A stretch of 64,000 bases of DNA from Gammaproteobacteria bacterium (lineage in GTDB: Bacteria > Pseudomonadota > Gammaproteobacteria > Coxiellales > Coxiellaceae), in NCBI GenBank assembly GCA_030425685.1, contig JAUIAD010000018.1, forward strand, positions 1 to 64,000. The letters are read 5' to 3'. Shown one piece after another: positions 1 through 8,801 of the stretch. Position 1 is the first letter of the stretch; each line of letters begins with the position of its first letter. The notes beneath the pieces are model-generated. The model did not search any database. It was not told where the DNA came from and worked only from the letters and a program-made list of their open reading frames with translations. The translations under genes and the position numbers were made by a program.

Positions 1-494
1 GGTTGGTTATTCGTTTCCCAGGCATTGTTTGCTCCTGATATGCATACAAAACCTGTGAGGTTAATAACTATCTACCGGCAAAGGTAATTGTCGGTGATCG
101 GCGAAGGTAATTGTCGCTCAATAGGAAAGAATACTAATACAGTCTTGTGTAATAAGTTTGGCATTGATGTGAACTCTGCAATATCAGATAGGGATATTCG
201 CGCGATTGCTATAAGGTGTATAGAAAAGAGCTCTGCGAGACTCACCAATATGTTTTAAACATTCCTTTTAGCAATCCTAAATGAGTTATGAGAAAGGCCT
301 CTAATACCGGGTAATGCCTTTTTACACTATTTTTTTTAGTTGAATAGGAAAGCTTTTATTGTTGACCGCATACCTATGTGATCTAGCATTTAGGTATAAA
401 AGGCATTGCTCGGTTTAGCAATTGCAAGCAAGGAAGAGGTTAGGTGTTAGCACTGACCTGAATTCACACTGCTTGGGGTGGAGGACTATAAGCA
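1..494. other. Window edge: ORF tail and possible mobile-element scar, no intact gene
   Basis: No complete gene is visible. A plus-strand reading frame is open from about position 90 to a TAA at 256-258, and its C-terminal part (ending IEKSSARLTNMF) looks protein-like but has no credible start. A pair of 18-bp direct repeats lies just upstream of it. After the TAA there is a weak stem (293-298 with 316-321) followed by T-rich sequence, which could terminate transcription. I infer a decayed gene end next to an old insertion scar; the family is not recognised. Confidence 0.35.
76..116. repeat. Two near-identical 18-bp direct repeats
   Basis: The 18-mer at 76-93 (cggcaaaggtaattgtcg) recurs at 99-116 with one base changed (cggcgaaggtaattgtcg), separated by five bases. 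Closely spaced repeats of this kind are found at the ends of some insertion sequences, for example the multiple terminal repeats of IS21-type elements. No transposase is present here, so an IS end is only an inference. Confidence 0.5.
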
Positions 495-1493
495 TTAGCT
501 GTCATTTTCTTTTTGAAATATATCCATAGTATCATCGACGGCTTGAAATCCGACAGGTTTTTGGTCTTTAAAGCTGTGATGCATTGAAGAGAGGATAACG
601 CTGTCATCAATAAAGTTTAATAAGTCGGTGCGTCTAATGGTGTTCAATAGTTCTGTTTTATTAGAGCAGTGAAGCTTTGTCTTTATCGCATCGATATGCT
701 CACGTACAGTAGCATAGGATAAGTTTAACCTATTAGCAAGTTCTTGGTAGCTATCATAGGTTTTTAGTAGAAAAGCGCACTGCGCTTCGCGCGGTGTTAA
801 ATAAACATCATCATACCTACCGTCTAGGTAATAACGCTTAGGTTTTAATTTCTTGTCCACGACAGTCTGTGATGGTCCATGTAGGCTTTTTAGATTTTCA
901 AATGAAAGCGTGTCTAAATAGTTCTTCATTAACAAAATTCTTGATATTTTATTTTTTTTTGCTTCCTTTATCAGATGTCGTGCTCTATCTCTAAAATAGA
1001 TCGTAAACTTTTTCAGGGACGGCTTATTATTCAAGATTAAACTATAGGTATTTTGTGTGGCAGTTGGAAATCCGAAGGTGAAAACTTCTAAATATCCGGC
1101 GCAAACAAATGTCATAGTAACAGTGTGGGATATATCAAGGTCATCTTCCAATAGTTTTATAAGTCTATGAATGCTTCTAGGCTTGGTCTGCAGCGTGACA
1201 TTCTTTTTATAATTATCCATAAAATGCAAGCCGGGAAAAATAATAGGTAACACATCTTGGTTATAAATATAGCCATTTATGCGGAAGTAGTATTCAATAA
1301 CATCAAAGCGGTCACAAAAAGTAAAGCTGGGTATGCCAGGCTGCCAATAATATCTCGCGTAGTTGAAATAATTGATTGGAATTATGTCTCGAAGTGGCTG
1401 AGAAATATCATAAATTTCATCGCAATGGCGAGAGGTGACATGTTGACGGGTTAAAATCTTATGAATAAGTTCATCTTTAGTTAACTGCTTCAT
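495..1493 (-). CDS. LuxR-type transcriptional regulator
   Basis: A 332-aa protein with a C-terminal LuxR/GerE helix-turn-helix at about residues 230-290. The visible pattern YLTPREAQCAFLL followed by YQELANRLNLSYATVREHI matches the conserved scanning and recognition helices. The N-terminal 220 residues lack an autoinducer-domain or receiver signature that I can recognise and may be a divergent sensory domain. A second regulator of the same size and design lies at 34884-35804, so the genome probably has a family of them. It is transcribed alone toward the window edge. Targets and ligand are unknown. The DNA-binding assignment is firm; the sensing role is inferred. Confidence 0.85.
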   Translation of the reverse strand: MKQLTKDELIHKILTRQHVTSRHCDEIYDISQPLRDIIPINYFNYARYYWQPGIPSFTFCDRFDVIEYYFRINGYIYNQDVLPIIFPGLHFMDNYKKNVTLQTKPRSIHRLIKLLEDDLDISHTVTMTFVCAGYLEVFTFGFPTATQNTYSLILNNKPSLKKFTIYFRDRARHLIKEAKKNKISRILLMKNYLDTLSFENLKSLHGPSQTVVDKKLKPKRYYLDGRYDDVYLTPREAQCAFLLKTYDSYQELANRLNLSYATVREHIDAIKTKLHCSNKTELLNTIRRTDLLNFIDDSVILSSMHHSFKDQKPVGFQAVDDTMDIFQKENDS

Positions 1494-2207
1494 TTAATGT
1501 GCTCACTTCACGTTGGGCAATTCCTTGTACATAATCATCCATCAATGCAACGTCAAGCCAGGCTATAAAGCCTGACCACGACCGAGTAAAATTACTCGCT
1601 TTTTCGTTAAGGGCGGATCATATAGACTTTTTTACGATCAGTCAAATTATTAACTAAGCCTTAAATAGTAATATTTACCCATGATTAGCGCACTATTTGA
1701 TCAATTTGGAAGTTTGGCAGTCTATATGTAACATTTTGATAATTTGTATAAATATGTTTTTCCGAGATGCATCACAATAGTTGTGGTCAATGCTTGCCCC
1801 ACAAGTAGGCATGCTTTTTGAGGGTTGATAGCGAGGAGATTTGACGAAATTTAGTTATGATAAGCTGCATTTTTTTGTGGAATATTGAAAATTGGCCTGT
1901 AAAAACTACTCAGTACCTATTGAGCTGATATGCCATTTTCAATGCGAGCTAGTCTCGCATAGGCGAAATATAACCAGGAAGGAGGTTTACACTGAAAGTG
2001 CGAAACTCCTGAAATAATTTCGCCGCGGCGCAACGTAAAGCCCATGCAAGATTACCCGCAAATTACATAACTCATTGAGGGTGGTTTTTGCGATAACGGG
2101 CGCGTAGTATTTTGCTATAAAAAGTGCTGATTTAAATGAATAAGAGAACTTATTTTAAAAAGGTTTCAGGGATGTTCGTAGATTAAAAACAATACGAGGT
2201 CCTTGTC
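1494..2207. other. Intergenic region with palindromic repeats
   Basis: About 700 bases without a credible gene. It holds a 6-bp hairpin at 1559-1574 (caggct, loop ataa, agcctg), the 69-bp dispersed repeat at 1942-2010, and a perfect 10-bp GC palindrome at 2021-2030 (cgccgcggcg) in otherwise AT-rich DNA. The divergent promoters for the LuxR gene and for the gene starting near 2208 must lie here, but I cannot point to convincing boxes. Confidence 0.5.
1942..2010 (+). repeat. 69-bp dispersed palindromic repeat, copy 1
   Basis: These 69 bases are the reverse complement of 46141-46209 with a single mismatch. The unit contains a 7-bp hairpin (atgcgag...ctcgcat in the other copy) and a second imperfect stem around cactgaaagtg. 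No ORF is conserved through it. It behaves like a REP/ERIC-type intergenic repeat; the family is not identified. Confidence 0.8.
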
Positions 2208-2264
2208 ATGTCAAAGTTCATCCTTGCAATAGTTGCTTGCTCTGCAAAGATAGGTGACGTATGA
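2208..2264 (+). CDS. Possible 18-aa leader peptide coupled to the next gene
   Basis: An ATG at 2208 preceded by gaggt (2196-2200) opens an 18-codon frame, MSKFILAIVACSAKIGDV, whose TGA overlaps the next gene's ATG as ATGA at 2261-2264. The ribosome binding site is better placed for this short frame than the weak ggtga before 2261. It may be a translational-coupling leader. Alternatively it is a remnant of a longer N-terminus separated by a frameshift. The peptide is hydrophobic but not a clear signal sequence. Confidence 0.4.
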   Translation: MSKFILAIVACSAKIGDV

Positions 2265-3505
2265 GCGCCTCGTCTATTTATGTCGATTTTAAAAATAAAA
2301 CACCTAAGCAGCAAGCGGAAAAGATGCTTGATGATATTCTCGCTAAGCAAGCTGCTAACCCTAACATAAAACAGTTTGGCATTACTTACTCCGCAAATTC
2401 GCTGCAAACGCAATATATAAACAACGCTAACTCTCTTTCAGATCTGGATGGCCTAAATGGTGCTAATCAAGCGGCAGTTATGAGAAGTATGCTGGATTTA
2501 TTGAAAGATAACCCTAAATCCAAATATAGCAATATAAAAAACAAAGTAAAAATTATTCCAATAACAACTATGAGCGGCCAATATGGTTTGACTCCAGGTG
2601 AGCTTGATGAGGTGGCTGATAGCGATTTTAAGAAAGCAAAAGCTTTTGCTAACTCTCCTGATAATGAGTTGTTGCTGTGGACCAATAACAAGAGTGGCGG
2701 ATACCCTGCTATTGGTGGTGGCATTGCTAGAAAGGGTGGTGTTGTATCAACAAGTCAAAACAAGCTTAATTCAATCAGTAATGACCTTATGATGTTGCAG
2801 TTTAGTGCTCCAAGCGCCTCCGTTGCATCTGCTCACTCTAGTCCTTTACCTTTAGTTTCTAATTCTCCTGTTCCGCCACCACCATATGATGACGTGCCCT
2901 CTCAATCAGCTTCATCAAATTTGAGTGCACCATCTTATGTTTCATCATTTTCAAGTCCAATGATTGGCTCTCTTCCTCCTCCGCCTGCGCCGAGTAAAAC
3001 ATTGCCACCACCTATCATTCCAGCTGCGGCTTCTGTTCAGAGTTGGCGGGCGAGAAGAGCCGTTATAAAAAATGGGAGTGATTCGCCGGCAGGAAACGCA
3101 TTAGCAAAAATTCTTAATAAAGTTCGGGGCGAAGGCTTTGATGCTTCGGCAATGACCTTGGCGCATTCTCGTGATCCTGATGGCTTACATAGTGCCGCTC
3201 CGCAAGTCACCATCAATCTTGGCAAATCCTATATGGCAGAGGGCTTTGTTAAGGAGATGTTCGGTAAGCGTGATATTGGTGTTGTTCACGGCGATAAGGT
3301 CACCCTTAACTGGAAAGGTTTTCAAGCCTTGTTGGATTGTGCTGATTTCAAATTGAGTGAAGAGGAGAAGACGTCTTTATATAAGGATGTCTTTGTCAGG
3401 CCATTCAATAGCAGTGTCGATAAAGACGATATCGATAATAGCTCGGATAATGAAAATGATTGTTCGGAAGATGATGAGCCATCCGCCGCTTATGCTATGC
3501 GTTGA
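2261..3505 (+). CDS. Proline-rich orphan protein, effector candidate
   Basis: A 414-aa protein of unrecognised family. Residues 1-180 form an alpha/beta-looking domain. Residues 185-265 are a low-complexity Ser/Pro linker with PPPPY at 205-209, which contains a PPxY motif, followed by proline clusters (SLPPPPAPSKTLPPPIIP). Residues 270-380 are a second folded-looking domain, and the tail is strongly acidic (DKDDIDNSSDNENDCSEDDE). No signal peptide or membrane segment is visible. PPxY and polyproline stretches are ligands of eukaryotic WW, SH3, EVH1 and profilin domains, which together with the genomic setting suggests a protein delivered into a host cell; that is inference. The start follows a weak ggtga and is coupled to the 2208 leader. 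Confidence 0.7.
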   Translation: MSASSIYVDFKNKTPKQQAEKMLDDILAKQAANPNIKQFGITYSANSLQTQYINNANSLSDLDGLNGANQAAVMRSMLDLLKDNPKSKYSNIKNKVKIIPITTMSGQYGLTPGELDEVADSDFKKAKAFANSPDNELLLWTNNKSGGYPAIGGGIARKGGVVSTSQNKLNSISNDLMMLQFSAPSASVASAHSSPLPLVSNSPVPPPPYDDVPSQSASSNLSAPSYVSSFSSPMIGSLPPPPAPSKTLPPPIIPAAASVQSWRARRAVIKNGSDSPAGNALAKILNKVRGEGFDASAMTLAHSRDPDGLHSAAPQVTINLGKSYMAEGFVKEMFGKRDIGVVHGDKVTLNWKGFQALLDCADFKLSEEEKTSLYKDVFVRPFNSSVDKDDIDNSSDNENDCSEDDEPSAAYAMR

Positions 3506-3866
3506 GGGCGCTCTCTTATGCAGCAATGGTGATTTCGGGCTGAGTATCGCCTTGCCTGGATATAGAGCCGCTATGGGCGAGTTTTAAAAGAGGTACACCG
3601 TGGCTTTAGAGCGCGGTTAATCATTTTAACCTTACCTTTAGAGTGGGTGATACTGAAGATTCAACAGCGGATAAGGTTTATTTAATGGAGAGATAATCTT
3701 TTGATATTGCATTCAAGCGTGAAAACTAAGTGGATTACATAATAGATATCTCGAAAATGAAATCTTTAATATTATATTAATACCTCAACTGTATTCTTTT
3801 AGTTATTTCATTTGGATGGAAACATTAAAAGAATAAATATTATAAAAACTAATGTTGAGGTTTGTT
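3506..3866. other. AT-rich intergenic gap
   Basis: No gene is supported in these roughly 360 bases. The last 100 bases are extremely AT-rich and probably carry the promoter of the ankyrin gene, but no unambiguous -35/-10 pair can be named. Confidence 0.4.
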
Positions 3867-6551
3867 ATGCGCACAATATCCAAAAGAGTGAGGCAGTTTC
3901 TAAATAAAAGCAATAATGAGCTGTTGGTAGCAGCAGGGGAAGGCGACCAAGCAACAGTGCAAGAGCTATTACAATCTGGTGCTAGCCCACACTGCGTTGA
4001 TGATGACCTGAATACACCGCTTCATTTAGCCTGCGCTAATGGACATCTCGATGTTGTCGACACCCTTCTTGAGCACAAGCTGGATAGCGATACTACCTCC
4101 TTGCTTTTGGTTACTAACTTAAAACAAGAAACTGTTTTGCATGTGTCTGCAAAACATAATCAAGTCGAAGTGATTCACAAACTGCTAAGCCATTGTGAAA
4201 ATACTGCAATTCCCTCTGACGATGACGAAAGTCCCAATTTTGATACTAGTGGTGATGGCTGCAGTGAATTCCACAGTAGTGATGGCGATACGGATGTAAC
4301 CATGCCGCTCACGATGTATCGCTTGCTGGATCAAAAAGACGAATCGGGTTTTACGGCAACCACTTTGGCGGTGCAACGTGGTCACTTACAAGCCTATTTG
4401 TTATTAAAGCTAAACAGAAAATCAAGAACGCAAGAACAGTTGCAAAACCAACTAGATTTAGCTTTATACCATGGATACACCGATATTATAAAATTAGAGC
4501 TTGCGACAATATTGCAAATAGATAGCTCATCATTCAATACTGATGATTTAATGAAATATATGTTGGTTGCAGCTAAAGGAGGCCATATACGTACTGTCTA
4601 TTATATATTAAGTATTGGTGAAATGTACCAGCATGTTACTGCTGATGACTATTTTAGAGATCTTATATTAAAATTTTCCTTGTCAAATGATATTTTAAAA
4701 CTTTTAAGAATGTGTAAGCAAATTCCACTGCTTGAAAAAAAGCCCACACAGAAAGAGCGTCATATACATATTCAACAAATTCTAAAATACGCCAGCGAAA
4801 GTGGGTTAAACATATTTCTATTTGCACTTGATTATTATTCCGATAGTGAAGAAATGACTAATGAGCTGATAAAAGCGTATTTAAAGCTAAAAAATAATGA
4901 TGTGCTAAAAATATCATCCAATTTATACGATACCTACAGTAATGTTCTTGAGAGCCTTAAAGTAACTGAAAGAACCAAGTTTAGAAAAAGATTGCAGTAC
5001 TCATTATTTCATGCTGCGCATAAAGGTGACCTGTTGGGTATTGTACGCTTGTTGGAACTTGGTGTTGATATTAATAAGACTGCGCCAATTGATGATGACG
5101 ATATCGATTATGATTCCAAAAAGGAAGCTCAAAACAGCAAGCAAATCAGTGCGCTGCAAGTTGCCACCCAAGGCGCCCATCCGGCAACAGTTGCCTTGTT
5201 GCTTAGTAATGGAGCTATTGATACAAATTATGCTGCATTTAAAGGGGCAGCTGAATTGCAAAGCACTACGATCTGCAAGTTGTTTTCGCATCATAAGAAA
5301 GATATGAAAGATATGCCAATGTTGCAAAAGCAATTTGTTATGGCAGCAAGTCAGGGTAGTATGATTGATGTCGGTAAACTGCTTATGGCTGGTGTAAACA
5401 TTGACAAGCGTTGCCAGATGGTTTTCAGTGGCGCAGATGAAAAGCCTGGTTGTATAAAAGTAAATGCCCTACAGGCTGCCACGAGAATGGGTCATGCAAA
5501 CATAGTGACATTTTTACTCTGCAATAAGGCAAAAGACAGTAAACATAAAGCCTTCCTCACTGCAGCACAATCTGGCCATGGTAAACTGATCAAGCTATTC
5601 CTTGATCACTACAAATATGATACAGCAACTAAATTACATTTTCTATTTATTGCAGCAAAACAAAATTATATAAACTTGGCTAAGATATTAATTGATAGCG
5701 AGCAAATAAATCCTAATGCTGCTCATTTAGGTCAGCACAGTGGGCAGACACCTCTTTCATACGCCATTGCGCATAATCAACCTGAAATGGTTAAGCTTTT
5801 GCTGCAAGCTGGCGCAAAATGTAATGCTGCCGTTATTGATATAGCTGGCCTTGCTCAAAACAAAATTAGTCCTTTGATGCTTGCAGCGAAACTAGGTAAC
5901 GTCAAGATAGTAAAGCTATTACTCGCTGCTAGTGAGCAAGATAACAACTATTCTAAAAAGGAAATTATTGATGCTTTAACAATCGGGGTTGATAAGGCGC
6001 GCGTTGAAGTAGTAAAAGCAATGCTTGAATTTATTTCACAGCTAAAGCAAAACAAGTTCGACCATGCAATTTACGATGATTTATTAACCCATACGGAATG
6101 TTTAATTGAAAACCTCAATTTATGGAGCGATAGTGATGATGATAGTGTAGGTATTTCAATCCATGCTAGCTCTGAAAAATTAATAGCAACAAGAAAAAGT
6201 CATTTACTTGCCATTCGTGATCTTATAACTACAGAACTACAAGCAAGTAAGCAGCAAGTAATCAATGCTGACGAAAAGCAAGCTCAACAAGAGCGGGTGT
6301 CAGTTTCTGCCAAAAGCCACCACCATCAACAGCTAGGCTCTAGTCACCATGATGAGAAAAATAACTTGCAGCTGGTCGCTACTGAGAAGACTCGTCAAAT
6401 TAAAGGAAGCAACAGTAAGTCCGGCAACGTGGAAATGACTATTAGTCGCCTCAATTCAGCAAGCTTATTTTCTCAATCAAGTGCTAGTGCTATGCTAGCA
6501 TCAGAAATAGAGCTGGTCTCATCGGGGGATGTTAATCAAGTTACAATCTAA
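3867..6551 (+). CDS. Large ankyrin-repeat protein
   Basis: An 894-aa protein built largely of ankyrin repeats. Clear units include LLVAAGEGDQATVQELLQSG and NTPLHLACANGHLDVVDTLL near the N-terminus. More lie around residues 375-455 (LFHAAHKGDLLGIVRLLELG), 490-585, and a run near 640-705 including QTPLSYAIAHNQPEMVKLLL. A degenerate helical stretch separates the two blocks. The C-terminal 130 residues are Ser/Gln/His-rich and probably disordered. No signal peptide or membrane segment is seen. Ankyrin proteins of this size in Legionella and Coxiella relatives are often translocated effectors, but that role is inferred. I chose the ATG at 3867 because gagg (3857-3860) lies six bases upstream; an in-frame ATG at 3852 has no such site. 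Confidence 0.85.
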   Translation: MRTISKRVRQFLNKSNNELLVAAGEGDQATVQELLQSGASPHCVDDDLNTPLHLACANGHLDVVDTLLEHKLDSDTTSLLLVTNLKQETVLHVSAKHNQVEVIHKLLSHCENTAIPSDDDESPNFDTSGDGCSEFHSSDGDTDVTMPLTMYRLLDQKDESGFTATTLAVQRGHLQAYLLLKLNRKSRTQEQLQNQLDLALYHGYTDIIKLELATILQIDSSSFNTDDLMKYMLVAAKGGHIRTVYYILSIGEMYQHVTADDYFRDLILKFSLSNDILKLLRMCKQIPLLEKKPTQKERHIHIQQILKYASESGLNIFLFALDYYSDSEEMTNELIKAYLKLKNNDVLKISSNLYDTYSNVLESLKVTERTKFRKRLQYSLFHAAHKGDLLGIVRLLELGVDINKTAPIDDDDIDYDSKKEAQNSKQISALQVATQGAHPATVALLLSNGAIDTNYAAFKGAAELQSTTICKLFSHHKKDMKDMPMLQKQFVMAASQGSMIDVGKLLMAGVNIDKRCQMVFSGADEKPGCIKVNALQAATRMGHANIVTFLLCNKAKDSKHKAFLTAAQSGHGKLIKLFLDHYKYDTATKLHFLFIAAKQNYINLAKILIDSEQINPNAAHLGQHSGQTPLSYAIAHNQPEMVKLLLQAGAKCNAAVIDIAGLAQNKISPLMLAAKLGNVKIVKLLLAASEQDNNYSKKEIIDALTIGVDKARVEVVKAMLEFISQLKQNKFDHAIYDDLLTHTECLIENLNLWSDSDDDSVGISIHASSEKLIATRKSHLLAIRDLITTELQASKQQVINADEKQAQQERVSVSAKSHHHQQLGSSHHDEKNNLQLVATEKTRQIKGSNSKSGNVEMTISRLNSASLFSQSSASAMLASEIELVSSGDVNQVTI

Positions 6552-6587
6552 TCAAGCTGGTTTATACTAGGTGGAGTTGTGAAGGAC

Positions 6588-7604
6588 TCACGTGTTATTC
6601 GGCATCGCGTAATGCTTTATGCTGTCATGTAGAGTTTCTGATATGGATCTACGGAGTGGGGCGATATCTCCTATACGTGACATTGTAATAATAGGTTTAT
6701 TAGGGCAAGTGTCAAAGTCGTTTATTTGCATCAGTCGTTCAATCGGTTCAGTAATAGGTTCTAGCGATAAAACAATCGTACCCCAATGCATGGGTAAAAT
6801 CGTTTTTGTTTTTATATCCCGTGCTATTTGATAAGCTTCTTCAGGGTTAACATGAACTGCTTTCATGACTTCTTGCGGGTGGTATGCTCCAATACCTATC
6901 ATTGCGTAATCAAAAGGCCCGTAATACTCACCAATGCGTGCAAAACCTTTTCCATAGGCAGTGTCGCCAGAGTGGAATAGTTTTATATCAGCAAACTCTA
7001 TCGAATAGCTACACCACCAAGATTTATTATGGTCGAAAAAACCTCGGCGTGAGTAATGATAAGCTGGTAATGCTGTAATTTTTATGGCATTGGTTATCAG
7101 AGATTCATGCCAACCTAGCTCAGTGATGTTTCTAAACCCCATTTTTTTTAAGGTGGATCCCAAATTTGAAGGGGTGATAACCTTAATGTTATTTTTATTG
7201 GGTAGTGACTTTAAAAATGGTTTGTCTAGGTGATCGTAATGATTGTGGGTTATTAAAATATAGTCGATTTTTGGTAGTTCGTCTGGTAGTAATGCAGGGG
7301 GTACTAGCCGTTTAGGGGACATCCATGAGATAGGGCCCGCAAAGTCAGAAAAAAAAGGGTCAATTAACATGTTAGTGCCATTGATATTTAATAAATATGT
7401 GGCATGACCAATCCAGCAAATATAGTTCTTTTTTATTTTGTTAAGGCGTTGTGATAAGTTCGAGCTATTTACCCAATGAAAGTCAGAACGCTCTAGCGAG
7501 CGCATTATTTTGCGTACGCCTTTGAAAACACGCCTGCCCGTAGAGAAGCTTTGTTTCTTTACTGTTGCATCTTCTAAATTACTAAAGCGACCTTTCTTGC
7601 TCAT
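6588..7604 (-). CDS. Metallo-beta-lactamase-fold hydrolase, NAPE-PLD/UlaG-like
   Basis: A 338-aa MBL-fold protein. The metal motif THNHYDHLD (HxHxDH) is near residue 120, the FHSGDTAYG metal-binding Asp loop is near residue 210, and MHWGT near residue 270 supplies the late histidine. ICWIGHATYLLNI precedes them, as in the NAPE-phospholipase D / UlaG-like branch, which cleaves phosphodiester, phosphoester or lactone substrates. All visible metal ligands are intact, so the enzyme is probably active. It is the last gene of a minus-strand operon, 12 bases after the ATP-grasp gene, so it may process a product of that pathway. The substrate is unknown. Confidence 0.85.
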   Translation of the reverse strand: MSKKGRFSNLEDATVKKQSFSTGRRVFKGVRKIMRSLERSDFHWVNSSNLSQRLNKIKKNYICWIGHATYLLNINGTNMLIDPFFSDFAGPISWMSPKRLVPPALLPDELPKIDYILITHNHYDHLDKPFLKSLPNKNNIKVITPSNLGSTLKKMGFRNITELGWHESLITNAIKITALPAYHYSRRGFFDHNKSWWCSYSIEFADIKLFHSGDTAYGKGFARIGEYYGPFDYAMIGIGAYHPQEVMKAVHVNPEEAYQIARDIKTKTILPMHWGTIVLSLEPITEPIERLMQINDFDTCPNKPIITMSRIGDIAPLRRSISETLHDSIKHYAMPNNT

Positions 7605-7616
7605 TATAATCTCATT

Positions 7617-8801
7617 TTAGCGTTGAAAAAATTTGGTACGTCTCTCAATGGTTTTCTTGGAATACTTGCTGAGTCCATTCCTGCAGTAAGAGAGAAGCTG
7701 GTTGAAAAACACACGCCAACCACTATCAAAGTCTTCATAAAATACCTCATTGACGTCCGAAGTTGAAAGCATTTTTTTAATGTCTTTAAAATCACCGTGA
7801 AATAGAGACTCAAAAAAGTAACGGATATCGCCTAGTAACCAGCGTGACTCCACGATATTCTTGCTGTAACTAGTTGATGCTGAAATACTATTTTCTGCAG
7901 CCTTCATTTGTATAACGGGGTAATCGACTCCTGATCGTATATGGCTGGATAAACCACCCCAATAGCGGGGATTTGCATCTAGTAGGTAATAACGATGGTC
8001 GCTTTCGCTATATTTAAACTCTAGCATTAATATACCGTTAAAATCGATCTCACCGATAAAGGTAGAGATGGCTTTGAATAGATCATCATCGTGAAATGTC
8101 ATTCTTGCTGTGCTTGTGCCACCGCGCTTAGGTACTTCGCGCAATCGCCGGTGCCCACTTATCGCAAGTACCGAACCATTTTTAGCAAACAGGCCAACAC
8201 ATACAGCGCAACCATTAACGTAGGGCTGAATGAGGTAGGGCTCACGTGTGAAAAGAGGTTTTAATTTATGAGCATGCTTTTTAAAATTATATTTGTTAAG
8301 AATGTAAACACCACGAGTTCCCTCACCATATTGTGGTTTTATAACGCACTGTTTTTTGTTTCTGATAACCGCATCAATTTGATCAATTTCGCTAAGTACA
8401 TCTGTTGTCGGCGTTGAAAAAGAAAGGCTTTTTGTTAGGTTAAATAGGCTTAGTTTGTCATGTAACAATAAAAGTTTCTCGAAATTAGGTGTCATAACTT
8501 TTAGTGAGCTAATAAATTGATCGTGATAACGACTGGCAATAAAAATATCTTCATGTACGGGTATGCAAAATTGGCATTTGTATTGCTCTGCTATTTGGTT
8601 TATTGCATCAATATATTGCTGGGGGTATTTAAACGGATCAGGGTATGATGCCTCTTTGATAACACGTGGTAATCGGCAGCACATTGTTGGTAAGTGTTTC
8701 CCCATGGCGATAATATTATATCCATGATGCGTCAGTGAGCGGGCAACATTAAATCCAAAACGGACATCGCATTGGGTGATTATAATGGGCGTTTTTTTCA
8801 T
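7617..8801 (-). CDS. ATP-grasp ligase
   Basis: A 394-aa ATP-grasp protein. The N-terminus (IIITQCDVRFGFNVARSL) is a pre-ATP-grasp Rossmann-like domain. The ATP-binding loop is CVIKPQYGEGTRGVYIL near residue 165, and the Mg-binding segment is LLDANPRYWGGL near residue 275, matching the family's E-x-N-P-R pattern with Asp replacing Glu. Such enzymes join a carboxylate to an amine or similar nucleophile through an acyl phosphate; stand-alone versions are common in peptide, amino-acid-ester and natural-product pathways. Its ATG overlaps the stop of the 514-aa upstream gene as ATGA, implying translational coupling. The substrate cannot be read from the sequence. Confidence 0.85.
   Translation of the reverse strand: MKKTPIIITQCDVRFGFNVARSLTHHGYNIIAMGKHLPTMCCRLPRVIKEASYPDPFKYPQQYIDAINQIAEQYKCQFCIPVHEDIFIASRYHDQFISSLKVMTPNFEKLLLLHDKLSLFNLTKSLSFSTPTTDVLSEIDQIDAVIRNKKQCVIKPQYGEGTRGVYILNKYNFKKHAHKLKPLFTREPYLIQPYVNGCAVCVGLFAKNGSVLAISGHRRLREVPKRGGTSTARMTFHDDDLFKAISTFIGEIDFNGILMLEFKYSESDHRYYLLDANPRYWGGLSSHIRSGVDYPVIQMKAAENSISASTSYSKNIVESRWLLGDIRYFFESLFHGDFKDIKKMLSTSDVNEVFYEDFDSGWRVFFNQLLSYCRNGLSKYSKKTIERRTKFFQR

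Noticed and set aside
76-116. CRISPR array
   Set aside because: Only two repeat units with a five-base gap and no cas genes; the 9-bp repeats at 38249 are also not CRISPR. No array exists in the window.
3852-3866. Earlier start of the ankyrin gene
   Set aside because: The ATG at 3852 contains the gagg that serves the ATG at 3867; the same arrangement occurs at the lectin gene (41251 versus 41266).
5004-5333. 109-codon antisense ORF in the large ankyrin gene
   Set aside because: A by-product of the ankyrin coding sequence; no start signal and low-complexity content.
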